Positions 1-10,883 of a DNA stretch of 64,000 bases are shown piece by piece (the stretch's first letter is position 1; every line of letters begins with the position of its first letter). A model generated the notes under the pieces. That model searched no databases, had not been told where the DNA came from, and was given only the letters and a program-made list of their open reading frames with translations. A program made the translations under genes and the position numbers. The stretch lies in assembly GCF_007655135.1 (NCBI RefSeq), contig NC_045128.1:14462230-14526229 (forward strand). The letters run 5' to 3'. Source of the stretch: Punica granatum (Eukaryota; Streptophyta; Magnoliopsida; Myrtales; Lythraceae).

Positions 1-519
1 TATAGAAGATAATGATGATGTGGATGCCCCATAAATTATATTTTGCAAAATCATGTCGTCTACATCAGCACTTAATAGAACAGTTAATATTGATTTAAAC
101 ATAATTATTTTCAAAGTACATGCCTAAATTTCTAAAACTTTTTATTCTTTTTGGCTATATTTAGGAAACACGGTAATCTACATGCTCTATTTTTTATTAA
201 CCATATATTTATGATTAAATTTTATGACAACAATCATTTTTGGAATAATGATAACATTTACATGGGACATGAACCGCTGGCTAGTCAATATATGAATTTT
301 CTTACATTATTTACAACTTAATAAGTATTTAATGGGTTCATTAATTAATTTAACAGGCAATTTTATTTTGATATATAGATATTTACAGGCGTAATAAAAT
401 GTTGCCGTTGTATTTGCACACTAGAGTATATTCTTTTTTTATTTATGTAAAAAGAGAGGGTATCTGCGCGCATGGAAATTATGTATAAAATTAAAATATG
501 GCAAATTCATTACCAACAG
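1..519. other. AT-rich gene-free stretch
   Basis: No open frame, repeat family or RNA gene is recognisable here. It is the 5' flank of the tRNA-Lys gene; the internal A and B boxes of that gene are enough for Pol III, so no upstream promoter needs to be called. Confidence 0.5.
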
Positions 520-592
520 GCCCGTCTAGCTCAGTCGGTAGAGCGCAAGGCTCTTAACCTTGTGGTCGTGGGTTCGAGCCCCACGGTGGGCG
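520..592 (+). tRNA. tRNA-Lys (anticodon CTT)
   Basis: A 73-nt cloverleaf reads directly from the sequence. The acceptor stem GCCCGTC pairs with GGTGGGC (G-T wobbles included), with discriminator base G. The D arm carries the A box TAGCTCAGTCGG. The anticodon stem CAAGG/CCTTG holds loop CTCTTAA, giving anticodon CTT at 553-555. The T arm carries B box GGTTCGAGCC. There is no intron and CCA is not encoded, as usual for nuclear plant tRNAs. A T-run follows at once. It decodes AAG lysine codons. All stems are intact, so it should be functional. Confidence 0.97.
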
Positions 593-596
593 TTAC

Positions 597-601
597 TTTT
601 T
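597..601 (+). terminator. Pol III terminator of tRNA-Lys
   Basis: A run of five T on the coding strand starts four bases after the discriminator base. Runs of four or more T end RNA polymerase III transcription. Confidence 0.8.
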
Positions 602-735
602 CATTTGGCCTCTGCTCTTTCATTCTACCCCCCATTTTGTTCCATTTCATTTTGCCTCTGCTCCTTCATTCTACGGGCATTATTGCCCTTCTTTTTGCCT
701 CTGCTCCTCATCCTACAGGCTTTATTGCCCTTTAA
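597..735 (+). repeat. Degenerate tandem repeat behind tRNA
   Basis: Three imperfect units are built around TTGCCTCTGCTCC followed by TTCATTCTAC or a variant and then a GCC-containing tail. The unit length varies between about 40 and 55 bases. It begins in the T-run of the tRNA-Lys terminator. No coding sense is apparent. Confidence 0.55.
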
Positions 736-2454
736 TTAATGTCGACTCATGCAAGATTCCCCTTTTTCAGTGTGTACCATGATATTCAGAAGTTTAACGA
801 ACTCTGATTAATTCAGTTTGAGCCGTATCGGCCCATGAAAAAGGTAAAGTTCTCCTAACATGAACTGCAAGAAAAAAAACTCTTATTAATTGTAGTGAAG
901 TTTGTCTCTAAAGCCTATTTATCTGCTCTAAAAATAAAAGAGACAAATGAGTAAATTTTCTTATTTACCTATGTCGTTTTAGGTTTATATGGACAAATTA
1001 ACAACAATTAATAAAAGCCACTAATTAGTACTATTAGTGTTAAATAAAGTTACCTCAAATAAGGAGATATAGCAATAAATTTTGCTATTAAATTTATCAT
1101 TCAAGACAATCATAATTGACTCTATATAGTTTTTCAAAACATTTAAGTTATGTCTATATATTTTATTCTAATCTCTCTCATATCTTTATATTGTGTTGAG
1201 TCCGACTCGAATCTGACCGCTAGCATAATATTGTTAGTCTCATGCTTTACCATTTCACCACCAAGGCGTTTTTTAATTGGATGACAAATTCAATTTATAT
1301 CTCATAATAGAATGTCAAAATTTTATAAATATGCAAAATTTTTATTTATATAATTATTTTAAATTAACAAAATTATTAATATATAAATATGAATATAATA
1401 GTGAATCAAATACCGCACATAGATATCATTATTGTTTTTCTAAGGACGGTAAATTTGAAAATTGTTTCTATAACAAAAATTTGTATAAAAATCAAATAAA
1501 AACACAATAGATGATATAATATATAAAAAAATATTAGAGCACTATTTAATTTAATTTAATAGTCACATAACGTAATTTACACTTATAAATAAATAAAAGA
1601 CATCCGCTACTTATGTAGAGAGTAATTTGAATATCCTTTAATTCATATCAAATAAATTTCTATGTTTAAATGAGAATTAGATTTAGAGGCAATTGTGTTT
1701 TACCTCTAAAAAAACATACCGGGGCAAATACGATTGGATATAGAAACAATTAAGTCTTTTGCTTTCTAAATAAGGATTTAGAGATTCTAAAAGTTATTTT
1801 TTAGAGGCAAAAGACTTATTTGCTTCTAGTAATTGTGATATAAATTTATTATTCATTTAATTGTTGATTTTAGGCATTTTAGAGAAATAAAATTCAAATA
1901 AGAGGCATATGTTGTATTTGTCTCAAAATAAGAATTTTAGAGACGAATGCTTTAATTACCTCTCGTTATTTGTTTCTAATAAGGTTATTTCTTATTGAGA
2001 TGGATTTTTCCAATGAATAAAATTATGGAGACATTGCGCTCGCAATTCTGAAAGATTGAGCATTAAGTTACTATTCAACCAATACGTTGTTGATATTAAA
2101 CATGGAATTTTTTTTTCATTCATAAGACTTGAATTTAAGACCTTATTTAAGAGAAATAAGTACCGAACACTTGAACTAACCCATATTCATAGAATTTCCT
2201 CTTCGTCGCCATATCAGTTATGTACAGTAACAGTGTATTTTATATATTATATATATTGATTTTCCTGCTAATTGTAATTGAGAATAAGCCTGTTATTGTA
2301 TTGTCATGTCACTCTCCCCTCTTTCTCTTCTTTCTTGATTCTATTTTAGGGGATTTTATGGTGCAATCAAAAAAATTGGTCGCACCATATTATTGAATAA
2401 AATCACTCACACTCACTCATCTCTATTTTACGGATAATCTATTTATATTTTTTG
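736..2454. repeat. Transposon-derived region with TAGAGGCAAA motifs
   Basis: There is no gene. From about 898 to 1990 the motif TTTGTCTCTAAA / TTTAGAGGCAAA and close variants recur in both orientations at uneven spacing, which is how subterminal repeats of CACTA-type DNA transposons look. No convincing terminal CACTA ends or transposase frame were found. At 1190-1273, minus strand, a tRNA-like head (A-box-like GGTGGTGAAATGG and B-box-like AGATTCGAGTC) suggests a SINE-derived piece. The rest is AT-rich and unassigned. Confidence 0.35.
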
Positions 2455-3640
2455 ATGGATCTGAAAGCTTGGTGACGGCTATTGTACGAGTGTTTTCTAC
2501 AAGTGGTCTGACTTGAAGCTTAACTAGGAAAAAACCGAGTTATACTATGGAATACCACAAAATTGAGGATTTACTACATTGCATCGGATTTAAGAGGGGC
2601 AACTTACATGTTAGGTGTTTGGGCCTTCCTCTTACTTTTGCAAAGTTATCCTTAAGGAGCTGTGAGAATTTGGTGAAAGGGATCACACACAGGATAGAAA
2701 GTTGGACTGTGAGACACCTTTCTTATACAGGGAGGATTCGACTTGTCAATTCAGTTATGTTTAGTATGATTTCTTATTGGTATTTTCACTTTATCTTGCC
2801 AATGAAGGTTTTCATTTAGCTCATCAAAAGTGCATATCCTTTATCTGAAAGGGTATATATGAACACAAAGGTGGGGGCAAGGTGAGCTAGAATCAAGCTT
2901 GAGCTAGAATCAAGTTTGTTTCCCTAATGGAGAAGGTTTAGGCATCCGAAATTAAGAGGAATAGAATAAAGCTTGTGTTTTGAGGAGTATATGAATTATT
3001 TTGACTAATGCAAGTTCATTGTGGGTCGCTTGGGTGAAGGCGATACCTAATCAAGAGACGTTGTTTTTGGACGCTAAAAGTTCCTTGGGATTGTACTTGG
3101 AATTGGAGGAAGATACTTCAACTTAGACCTCTTGCTAGGCCTTTGTTTAAGAATGTTGTGGGGAATGAGTCAACTATAAGTTTTTGGCATGATTGCTGGC
3201 TACATGTGGGACCTTTAGCCCTATACTACACTTAAGAATGGTGTTTGGAAATGAGCAAGGAGCATTGATTCTCGGTATGAGGAAATAAGGTGCTTGGCAA
3301 GCAGTATCTCCCGTGGATTCACATATCATGTTATTTGGCTCCCACATAAGTCTGGAACCTATACAATCAACAAGTGCATAAGAAAGTCTTTGAAGCAAAG
3401 ATACTAAGGTGACATGGCAAAAAGTGGTGTGGTTTGCTAGCCACCTCCTCAAGGCTTCTTTCATTATTCGGTTAGATGTTCTTAATAGGCTAAGCACTAA
3501 GGATCAAATGCTTAAATGGGGATTGTCCATTCTGACCCCTCAATGTGAGTTTTGTGACGACTATGAGGAAACTAGGTATCATATGTTCTTTGGGTGCAGG
3601 GTTACTGAGCTTGCGTTTAGTTTTCGAGTTGGATCATGAT
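2455..3640 (+). mobile_element. LINE (non-LTR) retrotransposon fragment
   Basis: Two blocks of plant LINE ORF2 coding sequence are visible. At 2547-2816 the translation has GFKRGNLHVRCLGLPL and RIESWTVRHLSYTGRIRLVN, the region just after the reverse-transcriptase palm and thumb. At 3409-3639 it has the zf-RVT domain with WFASHLLKASFIIRLDVLNR, CEFC and the motif ETRYHMFFGC. The stretch 2460-2546 still reads like the upstream RT sequence but with stops. Stops and shifts separate the blocks, and the N-terminal endonuclease and the RT catalytic FADD box are absent. It is a dead 5'-truncated copy whose 3' end is covered by a MITE. Confidence 0.85.
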
Positions 3641-4095
3641 CCAACTCAACTTGATTTAATTTAAGATTGCAAGTATTGATAAATATATTGATGTGTGAGA
3701 ATATATATATGTATGTATATATAAATGTGAAAGTAGACGATGAATTTATTATTTAAAAATTAATTATTGAAGTGGTTAGGAAAAAGAGTGAGTGAAAAAT
3801 TATTATTAAATGTAGAAAAAGAAAAAACAACTTGATTTGTATAATGATCGTAAGTATTGATAAATATATAGATTTGTGAGAATATATATATATATATATG
3901 TATGTATATATAGATATGAAAGTATATAGAAAATTTATTATTAAAAAATGATCATAAAAATAGTTAGGAAAAATTATGAGTGAAAAATTATTATTAAATA
4001 GATAAAAAAACGAAACAGTAATGATTGTAGAGTTGAATTTTGGAAAGAATATAATTAAATTGAGTAGAGTAAAAATTATTATTCGAAAATCAAAC
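3613..4095. mobile_element. MITE with internal 181-bp tandem duplication
   Basis: The ends are inverted: GTTTAGTTTTCGA at the left and TCGAAAATCAAAC at the right. Inside, a block starting AAGTATTGATAAATATAT at 3671 is repeated at 3852, so the period is 181 bases. Each unit carries an ATATATGTATGTATATA run and GAGTGAAAAATTATTATTAA. There is no coding capacity. It appears to have inserted next to or into the end of the LINE fragment. I could not fix a target duplication. Confidence 0.5.
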
Positions 4096-4681
4096 AAAAT
4101 ATGAGGGACCAGGTTCAGTTTATTATGCCGAGTGGGTCATGTCGGACAACCAACAAATTGGGAACTTGAACTTCAATGATTTCATGCTTGCCGGGCAAGT
4201 CACTTGATGCTACTGCACAGAGACTCTTCTGAACCATATACATCTACGTGATATGGAATGAAAGGACTCAAGAATATTTGAGAAGAAATTAGAAAGCGTA
4301 ACGGATTTAGTGGTACGTGCCATCAAGCTTTTGAAGATTGTTTACAACTATTTTCCGTAACATATGAAAATAGCTAAGCTGTGACATGTATTTGGTCTCT
4401 CGATGATTTCCCGGGTTTTTGGATGTACTGATCCGAGTTTCGAGAGACGGGTCATTAGCATCGTAGTGGGCTGGGTTAGATTTGAACCCAATTTTGAAGA
4501 CATAAAAGCCCAATGAGAAGTCCATTGCTGGGGGTCCATCATCATGAAGAAATATACATGTATGGGCATGCATCTATAGTCAGAGGCGGTGGAAGATTGT
4601 ATTTTTTGTGGCAGTTGATTTACCTGAAGATCAAGGGAGCAATATTCATGTGATATTCTCGTGTTATCTTGGATATCTCTT
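4096..4681. other. Unassigned gene-free stretch
   Basis: Small frames at 4307-4573 have no recognisable domain. The last 80 bases, which hold TTGGATATCTCTTCG, may belong to the 5' part of the following LTR if the downstream LTR copy has lost that part. Confidence 0.4.
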
Positions 4682-5461
4682 CGATATATTTTGTTATTTT
4701 ATCTCTAGGTAAGTTAGGAGTCAATTTCCCATTTCGATTTCATTCAATATCGTATATTGTAGCTTATCTAATTTAGAGATATTATCTAGGGTTCCATTGT
4801 ATCGCCTATATATACATGTCTTCGAATTCGTTGTAATCCTCCGCACATCAATCAATAAAACCCGCACTTTTCATTCTATCTTACTTTTGTCACACTTTAC
4901 TTTACCGCACTTTATCTTTCCCGCGCTTTCATTTATTGCACTTCTTTTACTGCACCTTTCAATCCTCGTTTGTTTATCCTTCAACAAATTCCATTTGGAT
5001 CGAAGCTATCGTTGTCTTTAGAGCTTCCGGGCATCAAGACAGGATTTAGCATCCTTCGGCACCAATTGGCGAAGTTTACTCAAGGTTCGAGTTCACTCAT
5101 TCGGGTGAGCTTGTTCTATTTTCAGCTCGGCCTTTTGAAGCTGAGTGCTGCCGAATATTGGTTAGGCTGGCTGCATAGCGGCTTGATCATTTTCGGACTC
5201 GTGTTCGTGTTCGTGCGTAGAAAATTGGTGGAGAATTTTAAATGGTCAAATCCTCAGACTGTGAATTATCTAAAACTCACTCCAATCTTGAAGATTTAAA
5301 TCTAGCCACCGAGCAATCCTGCGGACTTCTAAAGCTACGGTATGCGTTTTATTTTGGTAGGGTCGACTAGCGACATGTTATATACTTGGAACCACTTCCT
5401 GGCATGCTTGAATCTTTCCATCGTGTTGCCGAATAGGCGTCGAGCGTATTTAGCGTGAACA
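4682..5461 (+). repeat. Left LTR-like direct repeat
   Basis: It begins with GATATATTTTGTTATTTTA and ends with CGAGCGTATTTAGCGTGAAC plus A. It is longer than the right copy because it keeps about 165 bases (roughly 5258-5420) missing there. The frame 4970-5299 is a shadow: the same frame in the other copy is only partly open. Confidence 0.65.
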
Positions 5462-5929
5462 TCTATTTTGCACGCTTTGTGGGACGACCGTTCTACTGAA
5501 CAAGGTTAAAGTTATCAAAATGGTGACTCTCGCAAGTGGCCTTAGCTCAAGAAAAGGAGGAAAGACATTTGCATGAGGAAGGAGCAAAACAATTGCTTGA
5601 GGAAGAGAAGAAAGATGCTCGTGTCGGCATCAACCACCTGGTACCCCCCAAATCCGATAGGCCAGAGTGGGCACACACCACGACAGAAGAAACCGTGGGA
5701 GCAATAGGAGCTATTGATGATATTACAGATTGCTTTGGCAACCAAACCGAGCCTAGAAGCTGCTCAAGGAACAGCTCTCGAAGAGAAGGTCAACAAGGAG
5801 TTGAACCGGATCAACAAGGGTTCAGCTTGCCTCAACTTCAAACCATGGAGCTTCCAGCCTTACGACGTATCCACATTCAACCTGTTACCCGCTGTGGCAA
5901 CCTAATTCCTACTGCCACATGGGACTCTG
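5462..5929 (+). pseudogene. Internal region of LTR element, gag-like remnant
   Basis: It starts with a short GC-rich leader (GCTTTGTGGGACGACC), then an open stretch giving QEKEERHLHEEGAKQLLEEE and later PPKSDRPEWAHTT. A second frame from 5714 gives EEKVNKELNRINKG. A charged Glu/Lys-rich protein with a shift in the middle fits a decayed gag N-terminus, but I do not recognise the family. It could also be unrelated filler. Confidence 0.35.
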
Positions 5930-6551
5930 CGATATATTTTGTTATTTTATCTCTAGGTAGATTAGGAGTCAATTTCCCATTTCGATTTTATTCTATATCG
6001 TTTATTATGGCGTATTTAATTTAGAGAGATTCTCTAGAGTTTCATCGTATATATACACATGTCTTTGAGTTCGTTGTAATTCTCCGCAAATCAATTAATC
6101 AAACCTGCACTTTTCATTCTATCTTACTTTTATCGCTCTTTACTTTACCGCACTTTATCCTTCATGCACTTTCGTTTATCGCACTTCTTTTACCGTACCT
6201 TTCAATTCTCGTTTGTTTATCCTTCAATCGATCCCCTATGGATCGAAGCTATCATCGTCTTTGGTACTTCCAGGCATCAATAAGGGATTTATCATCCTTC
6301 GGCACCACTTGCCGAAGTTTACTCAAGATTCAGGTTCAGTCATTCGGGTGAGCTTATTCTATTTTCAGCTCGGCTTTTTGAGGCTGAATGCTGGTCGAAT
6401 ATTGGTTAGTCTGGCTACACAGCCGCTTGATCGTTTTCGGACTCGTGTTCGTGTTCATGCGTGGAAAATTAGTGAAGAACCTTAAACAGTCAAATCCCTG
6501 GATCTTCCCATCATGTTGTCGATTAGGTGTCGAGCGTATTTAGTGTAAACA
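5930..6551 (+). repeat. Right LTR-like direct repeat
   Basis: It aligns with 4682-5461 from GATATATTTTGTTATTTTA onward. After the shared GTCAAATCC it jumps straight to the TCTTCCCATC block, so it carries a deletion relative to the left copy. It ends TTTAGTGTAAACA. Confidence 0.65.
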
Positions 6552-7661
6552 AAGATAAAATTGTTATACATTCCAAATGTATAGTTTAAGTTTTCTATAT
6601 CTTTTATATCTTAACCTTTGGGTTATGGTGTTCTCTATTTTGAATTTGTATCTTGAATGAATAAACTCTTGTACATATTTTTTTGCTCAATGTAAATTAC
6701 ACCACTTGTCCAAAAAAATGACAAAATGTTAATAAAAGTTAAAAATATTTTCCTGAAAACTTACGTAAAGTTCTTTGAAGTTTGTCTGCTTTTATTTTAA
6801 AATTTGAATATTTTACTTTGAACTATGTGTGATTTATTTACTTTTTTCTATTAATAATTTATTAAAAGTTCAACTAACTTAGTAGAAATTTTCGTAACTT
6901 TTTTATTGCATAGTATAACCGATTGCAACATAGACTTTCCCACCAGAAAAACACGGCAGCATATGAGAAATAGCTTGTCAAAATGTGGCATGCATGCAGG
7001 CATGCAACCTTTTCACGTGGCAAAGTGACAATAAGAAAGTTGCCTGGAACTTATATCTATGTATTTCATATTCATTTATTATACTTTTATTGTATGCGAC
7101 AATGACAATATTGTAAATCAAAGGAGACACGCAACAAAAATTCACGTCGAAAAAATTTTACTATTTAGTGTGTCGACTCTATTCGACTAGATTAGTAGGG
7201 ATCTAATTGGGTTTCCGAATATCGGGGTTCACACCGAAAAAGAAAGACATGCACGAGAAAAGGCCACATTTACCCAAAAGAAAAATAGCCTTCGGGTTCC
7301 TGTGATATATATATATATATATATATATAGCCTCTTATACATATGGCAAGAAAGTCGGCAAAGTAGTGGATATATCATGTAAGTATATCACAAGTCGATT
7401 ATTGTTAAACAGAACAAACTGCTCCATGTAAAAGTACATTTTGTTTGAGTCTTGTGATAATATCACTTAATATATCTATTACATATAAGACTTTCTAATG
7501 ACTTAGACTGGATGGACCGTCGTTGGCATAGAACCTCAAATTTTGCTATATTTAGGTGTATATATAGTATGTAACCGGAAAAAAATGTATATATCGTATA
7601 AATATAATATAATATATATATATATATGTATGTATATGTGTGTGTGTGTGTAATAGCATCT
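6552..7661. other. Gene-free, with SINE 3' part and TA-rich tracts
   Basis: There are no genes. A SINE-like 3' part lies at 7145-7247 (listed separately). Low-complexity TA and TG tracts occur at 7303-7329 and 7605-7652. The rest is AT-rich and unassigned. Confidence 0.5.
7145..7247 (+). mobile_element. SINE-like element, 3' portion
   Basis: It shares ACTAGATTAGT...CTAATTGGGTTTCCGAATA...GGTTCACACC and an A-rich tail with the copies at 10703-10883 (minus) and 11950-12137 (plus). The tRNA-like head is not recognisable, so this copy is 5'-truncated or diverged. Confidence 0.6.
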
Positions 7662-8155
7662 GAGTTAAACAAATGGTCGCTTCAAGGAATGACCGCCCTC
7701 GTCACCGACGGAACCAGAGGAATCGGGTGAAGTGAACACACTTCTTTCCCGTCTCAGCATTCTCTGCTTTTACGATTTTAATCTCATGATTACTTTATTC
7801 AGTACGCACTCCAACAGTCCTAAAAGTATGCACGCATATTGTGAGCGCAGGAAAATATTATACTGAGAGGGGAGATTATACACGACGAAAGGGGGAAAAT
7901 AACCATTTAAAGCCACTGATTTACGTTTAACACATGCTGTGGTTGAGGAATGAGCAGGACTTGGTGCATGCATTCGTGTATAAGTGCACCTTTAACGAAG
8001 CCGAGCTTCGAGAGTGCTTTGATAAGTGGAAGTTGATTGGATTGCAGGTCACCGGATTAGTATGTGATGTATCGTCCCGGGCTGATTGGGAAAATAGTAT
8101 TGATGAAGGATGTATCCGAATTCTTCGGTGCGAAACTTGACATCCTTGTGAGTTA
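7662..8155 (+). pseudogene. Tropinone-reductase-like SDR pseudogene fragment
   Basis: Two blocks match the N-terminal half of plant tropinone-reductase-like short-chain dehydrogenases, which are NAD(P)H-dependent oxidoreductases. At 7662-7727 the translation is KWSLQGMTALVTDGTRGIG, the cofactor-binding TGGxRGIG loop with the second Gly changed to Asp, followed by a stop. At 7970-8098 it reads NEAELRECFDKWKLIGLQVTG then VCDVSSRADWE. A one-base shift near 8098 is needed to read on as MKDVSEFFGAKLDILV, which runs into a splice-donor-like GTGAGT at 8148. The catalytic S-Y-K part is missing. Retained donor and intron-like spacing show it is not a retrocopy. It is a dead gene remnant. Confidence 0.75.
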
Positions 8156-8556
8156 CTATACATAGATATCTGTATATAATAGTTCAAATATTCCCAGTAG
8201 CTACCGAAGCGTAGACATCATTATGTGTGGAGTCCGTGCATGCAATTCTATTTCAGTGAGATATTCTGAAGTTGTTTTCTCATGACCGGACCTCACACGA
8301 AATTTTTCTTATTGTGCTTCCGTACGTAGTATCTGATTGAACTTTCCCGCCCAGCGTAGTATCTGAGTGATGAGATACTATGCGACCCTTTTTTGCGCTC
8401 TATGCCGACCTTTTTTCCAGTCTACGCAGTCTAAGACGCTTAGATTGTTGTTTTTATCTTTGGTTAATTTAAATTATTTTAATTCTAAATGATTTTTTAT
8501 ATTGGATTTTTTCCCCAATTTAACTTAGGAAAACTCCGACACAAGTTTGTAGGAAG
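8156..8556. other. No recognisable feature
   Basis: AT-rich DNA with a short local repeat of CGTAGTATCTGA at about 8324 and 8355. Nothing further is seen. Confidence 0.4.
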
Positions 8557-8756
8557 TTGCCATTGGTAATTTTTATTGGTAATTACCGACGGTTTCCAGC
8601 GAAACCTTCCGTTGGTAAGACGCCGATAATTACCCGCGATGGGAAATCACCGACAAAAATGTCGTCAGTAATTATCGATGAACTTTTGACAACTTTTCAG
8701 CGAAACTTTCGGTTGATAATTAGCTATAAAAATATTCGTCGGTAAGTTGTCGGTAC
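8557..8756. repeat. Clustered CCGACGG/CGTCGGTAA inverted motifs
   Basis: In 200 bases the motif TTACCGACGG and its reverse complement CCGTCGGTAA recur with variants (GGTAATTACCGACGG, CCGTTGGTAAG, CACCGACAAAAATGTCG, CGTCGGTAAGTTGTCGGTA). Such arrays are typical of the subterminal regions of plant CACTA-type transposons. No CACTA terminus or transposase was found, so it is a remnant. Confidence 0.5.
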
Positions 8757-9275
8757 CCATTCCAAACAATGGTGTTTCAGCAGAAAATATTTCCAACCCA
8801 TTTTCAACCCCTTTGTTTGCCTGAAAATTCACCGATTTTTTGTGGTGGAACTTGTGATTCATGCAACATTATACTTCTTGGTTGTGATATTCCATTTCAC
8901 TCCACTTATTGGACGAACCTGTTCAAGAACATCTGTACACAATTCATAAAATTTGAGATAACGTCTTGGAAATGCTATGTAGGATAGAGAGGGTTTTTGT
9001 TGCATGACCTTTCGTATCACAATCAATAGAGACGGGACAAACGGTTCAATAAAATGAAGCCACCTTGCTTGGAAACCGGATGGGGTGAGAAGATCATGGG
9101 TTACATGTTTATACTTTGCATTCATGCTGAGATAAATGTTATTATTATGATTTGTAACTTAAACATATAATAAACTTACCAACAGAACATCACATTAAGA
9201 GAAAATGGAACTAGTCAATAGGCTTGCGCTATGCATGCGCAGGCTAGTGTAAGAATTTGTCTCCATAATTAACAA
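8757..9275. other. Unassigned, possibly body of the same element
   Basis: Overlapping short frames on both strands (8769-8987 plus, 8859-9125 minus) have no domain that I recognise. It may be internal sequence of the element with the CCGACGG motifs. Confidence 0.3.
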
Positions 9276-9858
9276 GGTTGTCAGGATCGCTATCCTAACC
9301 ACGATCAAAAGGGGTTGTCGGATCGAGAATTGTAGAATCGGATCGGAAATCGTAAGATTTTACCTACAATTATATATATAGAAATATAAAAATGTATGCT
9401 TTCCTGTACATTGCAAATTCTATTTACCATCACCACTTTTATCTACCATAAAAAATCAATCCCTGCTCATGCGATTTCAAGTTCTGAAAAAGTCAATCAC
9501 CAACAAGTCATAGAAAAGCACAAGATATCATTCACAAGTTACCAAAAAACAACTCATAGTTAACAAATGACATTACCTAATAAAAGTAAAAAAAAAAAAA
9601 GGTACATATCTTCATTACCTTGAACACCGATATCATCATCATCCATGGGCTAACATGCATGTGATTGGACCAATTTTTTAAAAATATCGTTTGGTGTAGG
9701 ATCGGTAGGATTGCATAGATCTTAAGATACTAAGAGTCGGCTCGAGATCCCACTAAGATCCTACAATTTAGTTTCTCAAACTAAGATCGGGATCGGAAGC
9801 TTGTCCACGAATCGTAAATTCGTAGGATTCTAGGAGTCAGCTCAAGGTCCTAACAACC
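9276..9858. mobile_element. Non-autonomous TIR element, 583 bp
   Basis: The left end GGTTGTCAGGATC and the right end (reverse complement GGTTGTTAGGACC) are inverted repeats. Inside, blocks such as GGATCGGAAATCGTA on the left and TACAATTTAG...GATCGGGATCGG on the right continue the loose symmetry. There is no coding capacity. Target duplications could not be fixed, so I do not assign a superfamily. Confidence 0.6.
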
Positions 9859-10702
9859 ATGGTAATTAAAAAAACTCTTGTTAATATTTAATTTTCTCAA
9901 TTTTTTCCTTCCTTGTTGATCATTTCTTTTTCTTTTGAAGAGAGTAATATAGAGGGAAAAAAAAGTCTACCCGAAAGAAGATAATGACCAATACTTCTTA
10001 TATAGTGTTATTAAAATTTTCTTTATAAATTCTATACAATTAATATTTATGTAGATAGAAAAATTTGAAAGATTGTCCTAAATATATTGCTTAGACCTTA
10101 TGACTTATTTTGTAATATATATTTTAATGTATTTAATGCAGGATGAGGAGTTCTTCCTACTCAAGTTACTCTAGGTACCTTTGCTCGCACTGAGATTGAG
10201 GAAGAGAAGGAGGCTTTCGAGTTTTGTGTTGGCTGACTTCGACGAAGGCCAGTTTATTGAGGAAGTGGTTCCAACATATGCATATGCAGCTTATCCGCAC
10301 TAGAGTTCTAACTTAAGAGTGAGAGGTATTAATCATGATTATGGGAAGAATTACAAACTTCGTATGCTGCGATAATGTATGTACTTTCATTATGTAGGTA
10401 TTAAAAATGTTCGTAAATTGTTCGTATATATTGGAAATATTTGTTCAGTCGTTGATATAAAGATCTGATTGCATCCTTTTGAGTCACCAACTATAGGGAT
10501 ATGACAAATGACACAATATAGTGTTGTCTTCTTGCTAAATACAATTTATAGGTAATACCGGTGAGATTAGTTAAGAATGCTTCAGTCAAGAACCCAAGCA
10601 ATAGATGTACATTAATTTTTTCAGTAATAAATTTAAATGTTATTTGGGAGCAATAATTTCTAAGGTTAGTAATATTGTTTACTTTCTTTATTTTTCTTCT
10701 TC
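9859..10702. other. Gene-free stretch
   Basis: Mostly AT-rich. The interval 10140-10320 is less AT-rich and has short open stretches (for example ADFDEGQFIEEVVPTYAYAAYPH) that end in stops; I could not match them to any family. Confidence 0.4.
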
Positions 10703-10883
10703 ATTTTTCTTTTTTTCTTTAGGTGTGAACCCTGGTATCCGGAAGTCCAATTGGGCCACGACTAATCCAGTCAAGCCGAGTCGGTCCATAGCTCTCCCAG
10801 CAAAGATTTTTCTGTATTCACAAAAACTCGAATCCAAGACATTGCTTAAGTGGAACAAGTGTGGAGTCGCTTGAACTAACCCT
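10703..10883 (-). mobile_element. SINE-like element, near full length
   Basis: Read on the minus strand: a tRNA-like head with TTGGATTCGAGTTTTTGTG (B-box-like), then GACCGACTCGGCTTGACTGG, then ATTAGTCGTGGCCCAATTGG, then GGATACCAGGGTTCACACC, and an A-rich tail (T-rich at 10696-10720 on the plus strand). The same order of blocks occurs in at least four other places in this window. No protein is encoded. Confidence 0.7.

Larger units (their letters stand above)
4682..6551 (+). mobile_element. Short non-autonomous LTR retroelement (TRIM/LARD-like)
   Basis: Two diverged direct repeats (about 4682-5461 and 5930-6551) flank about 470 bp of internal DNA. Both repeats end in ...AACA, consistent with the CA end of an LTR. 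The internal part has a 5536-5740 frame rich in Glu and Lys but no gag zinc knuckle, protease, integrase or RT. Another frame from 5714 reads on through the same DNA, so the former coding region is probably shifted. The repeat copies differ at many positions and by a large indel, so this is an old insertion. The orientation is a guess; the left boundary is uncertain. Confidence 0.65.

Noticed and set aside
890..897. TTGTAGTG as the 3' end of a CACTA transposon
   Set aside because: The subterminal motifs lie on the wrong side of it and no partner end was found; eight bases alone occur by chance.
3753..4097. 114-residue minus-strand frame rich in Ile, Phe and Tyr
   Set aside because: A composition artefact of the A/T-rich MITE; no domain.
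4970..6485. Two similar frames starting MFILQ in the short LTR element
   Set aside because: They lie in the two LTR copies and diverge by a frameshift, so they are repeat DNA and not genes.
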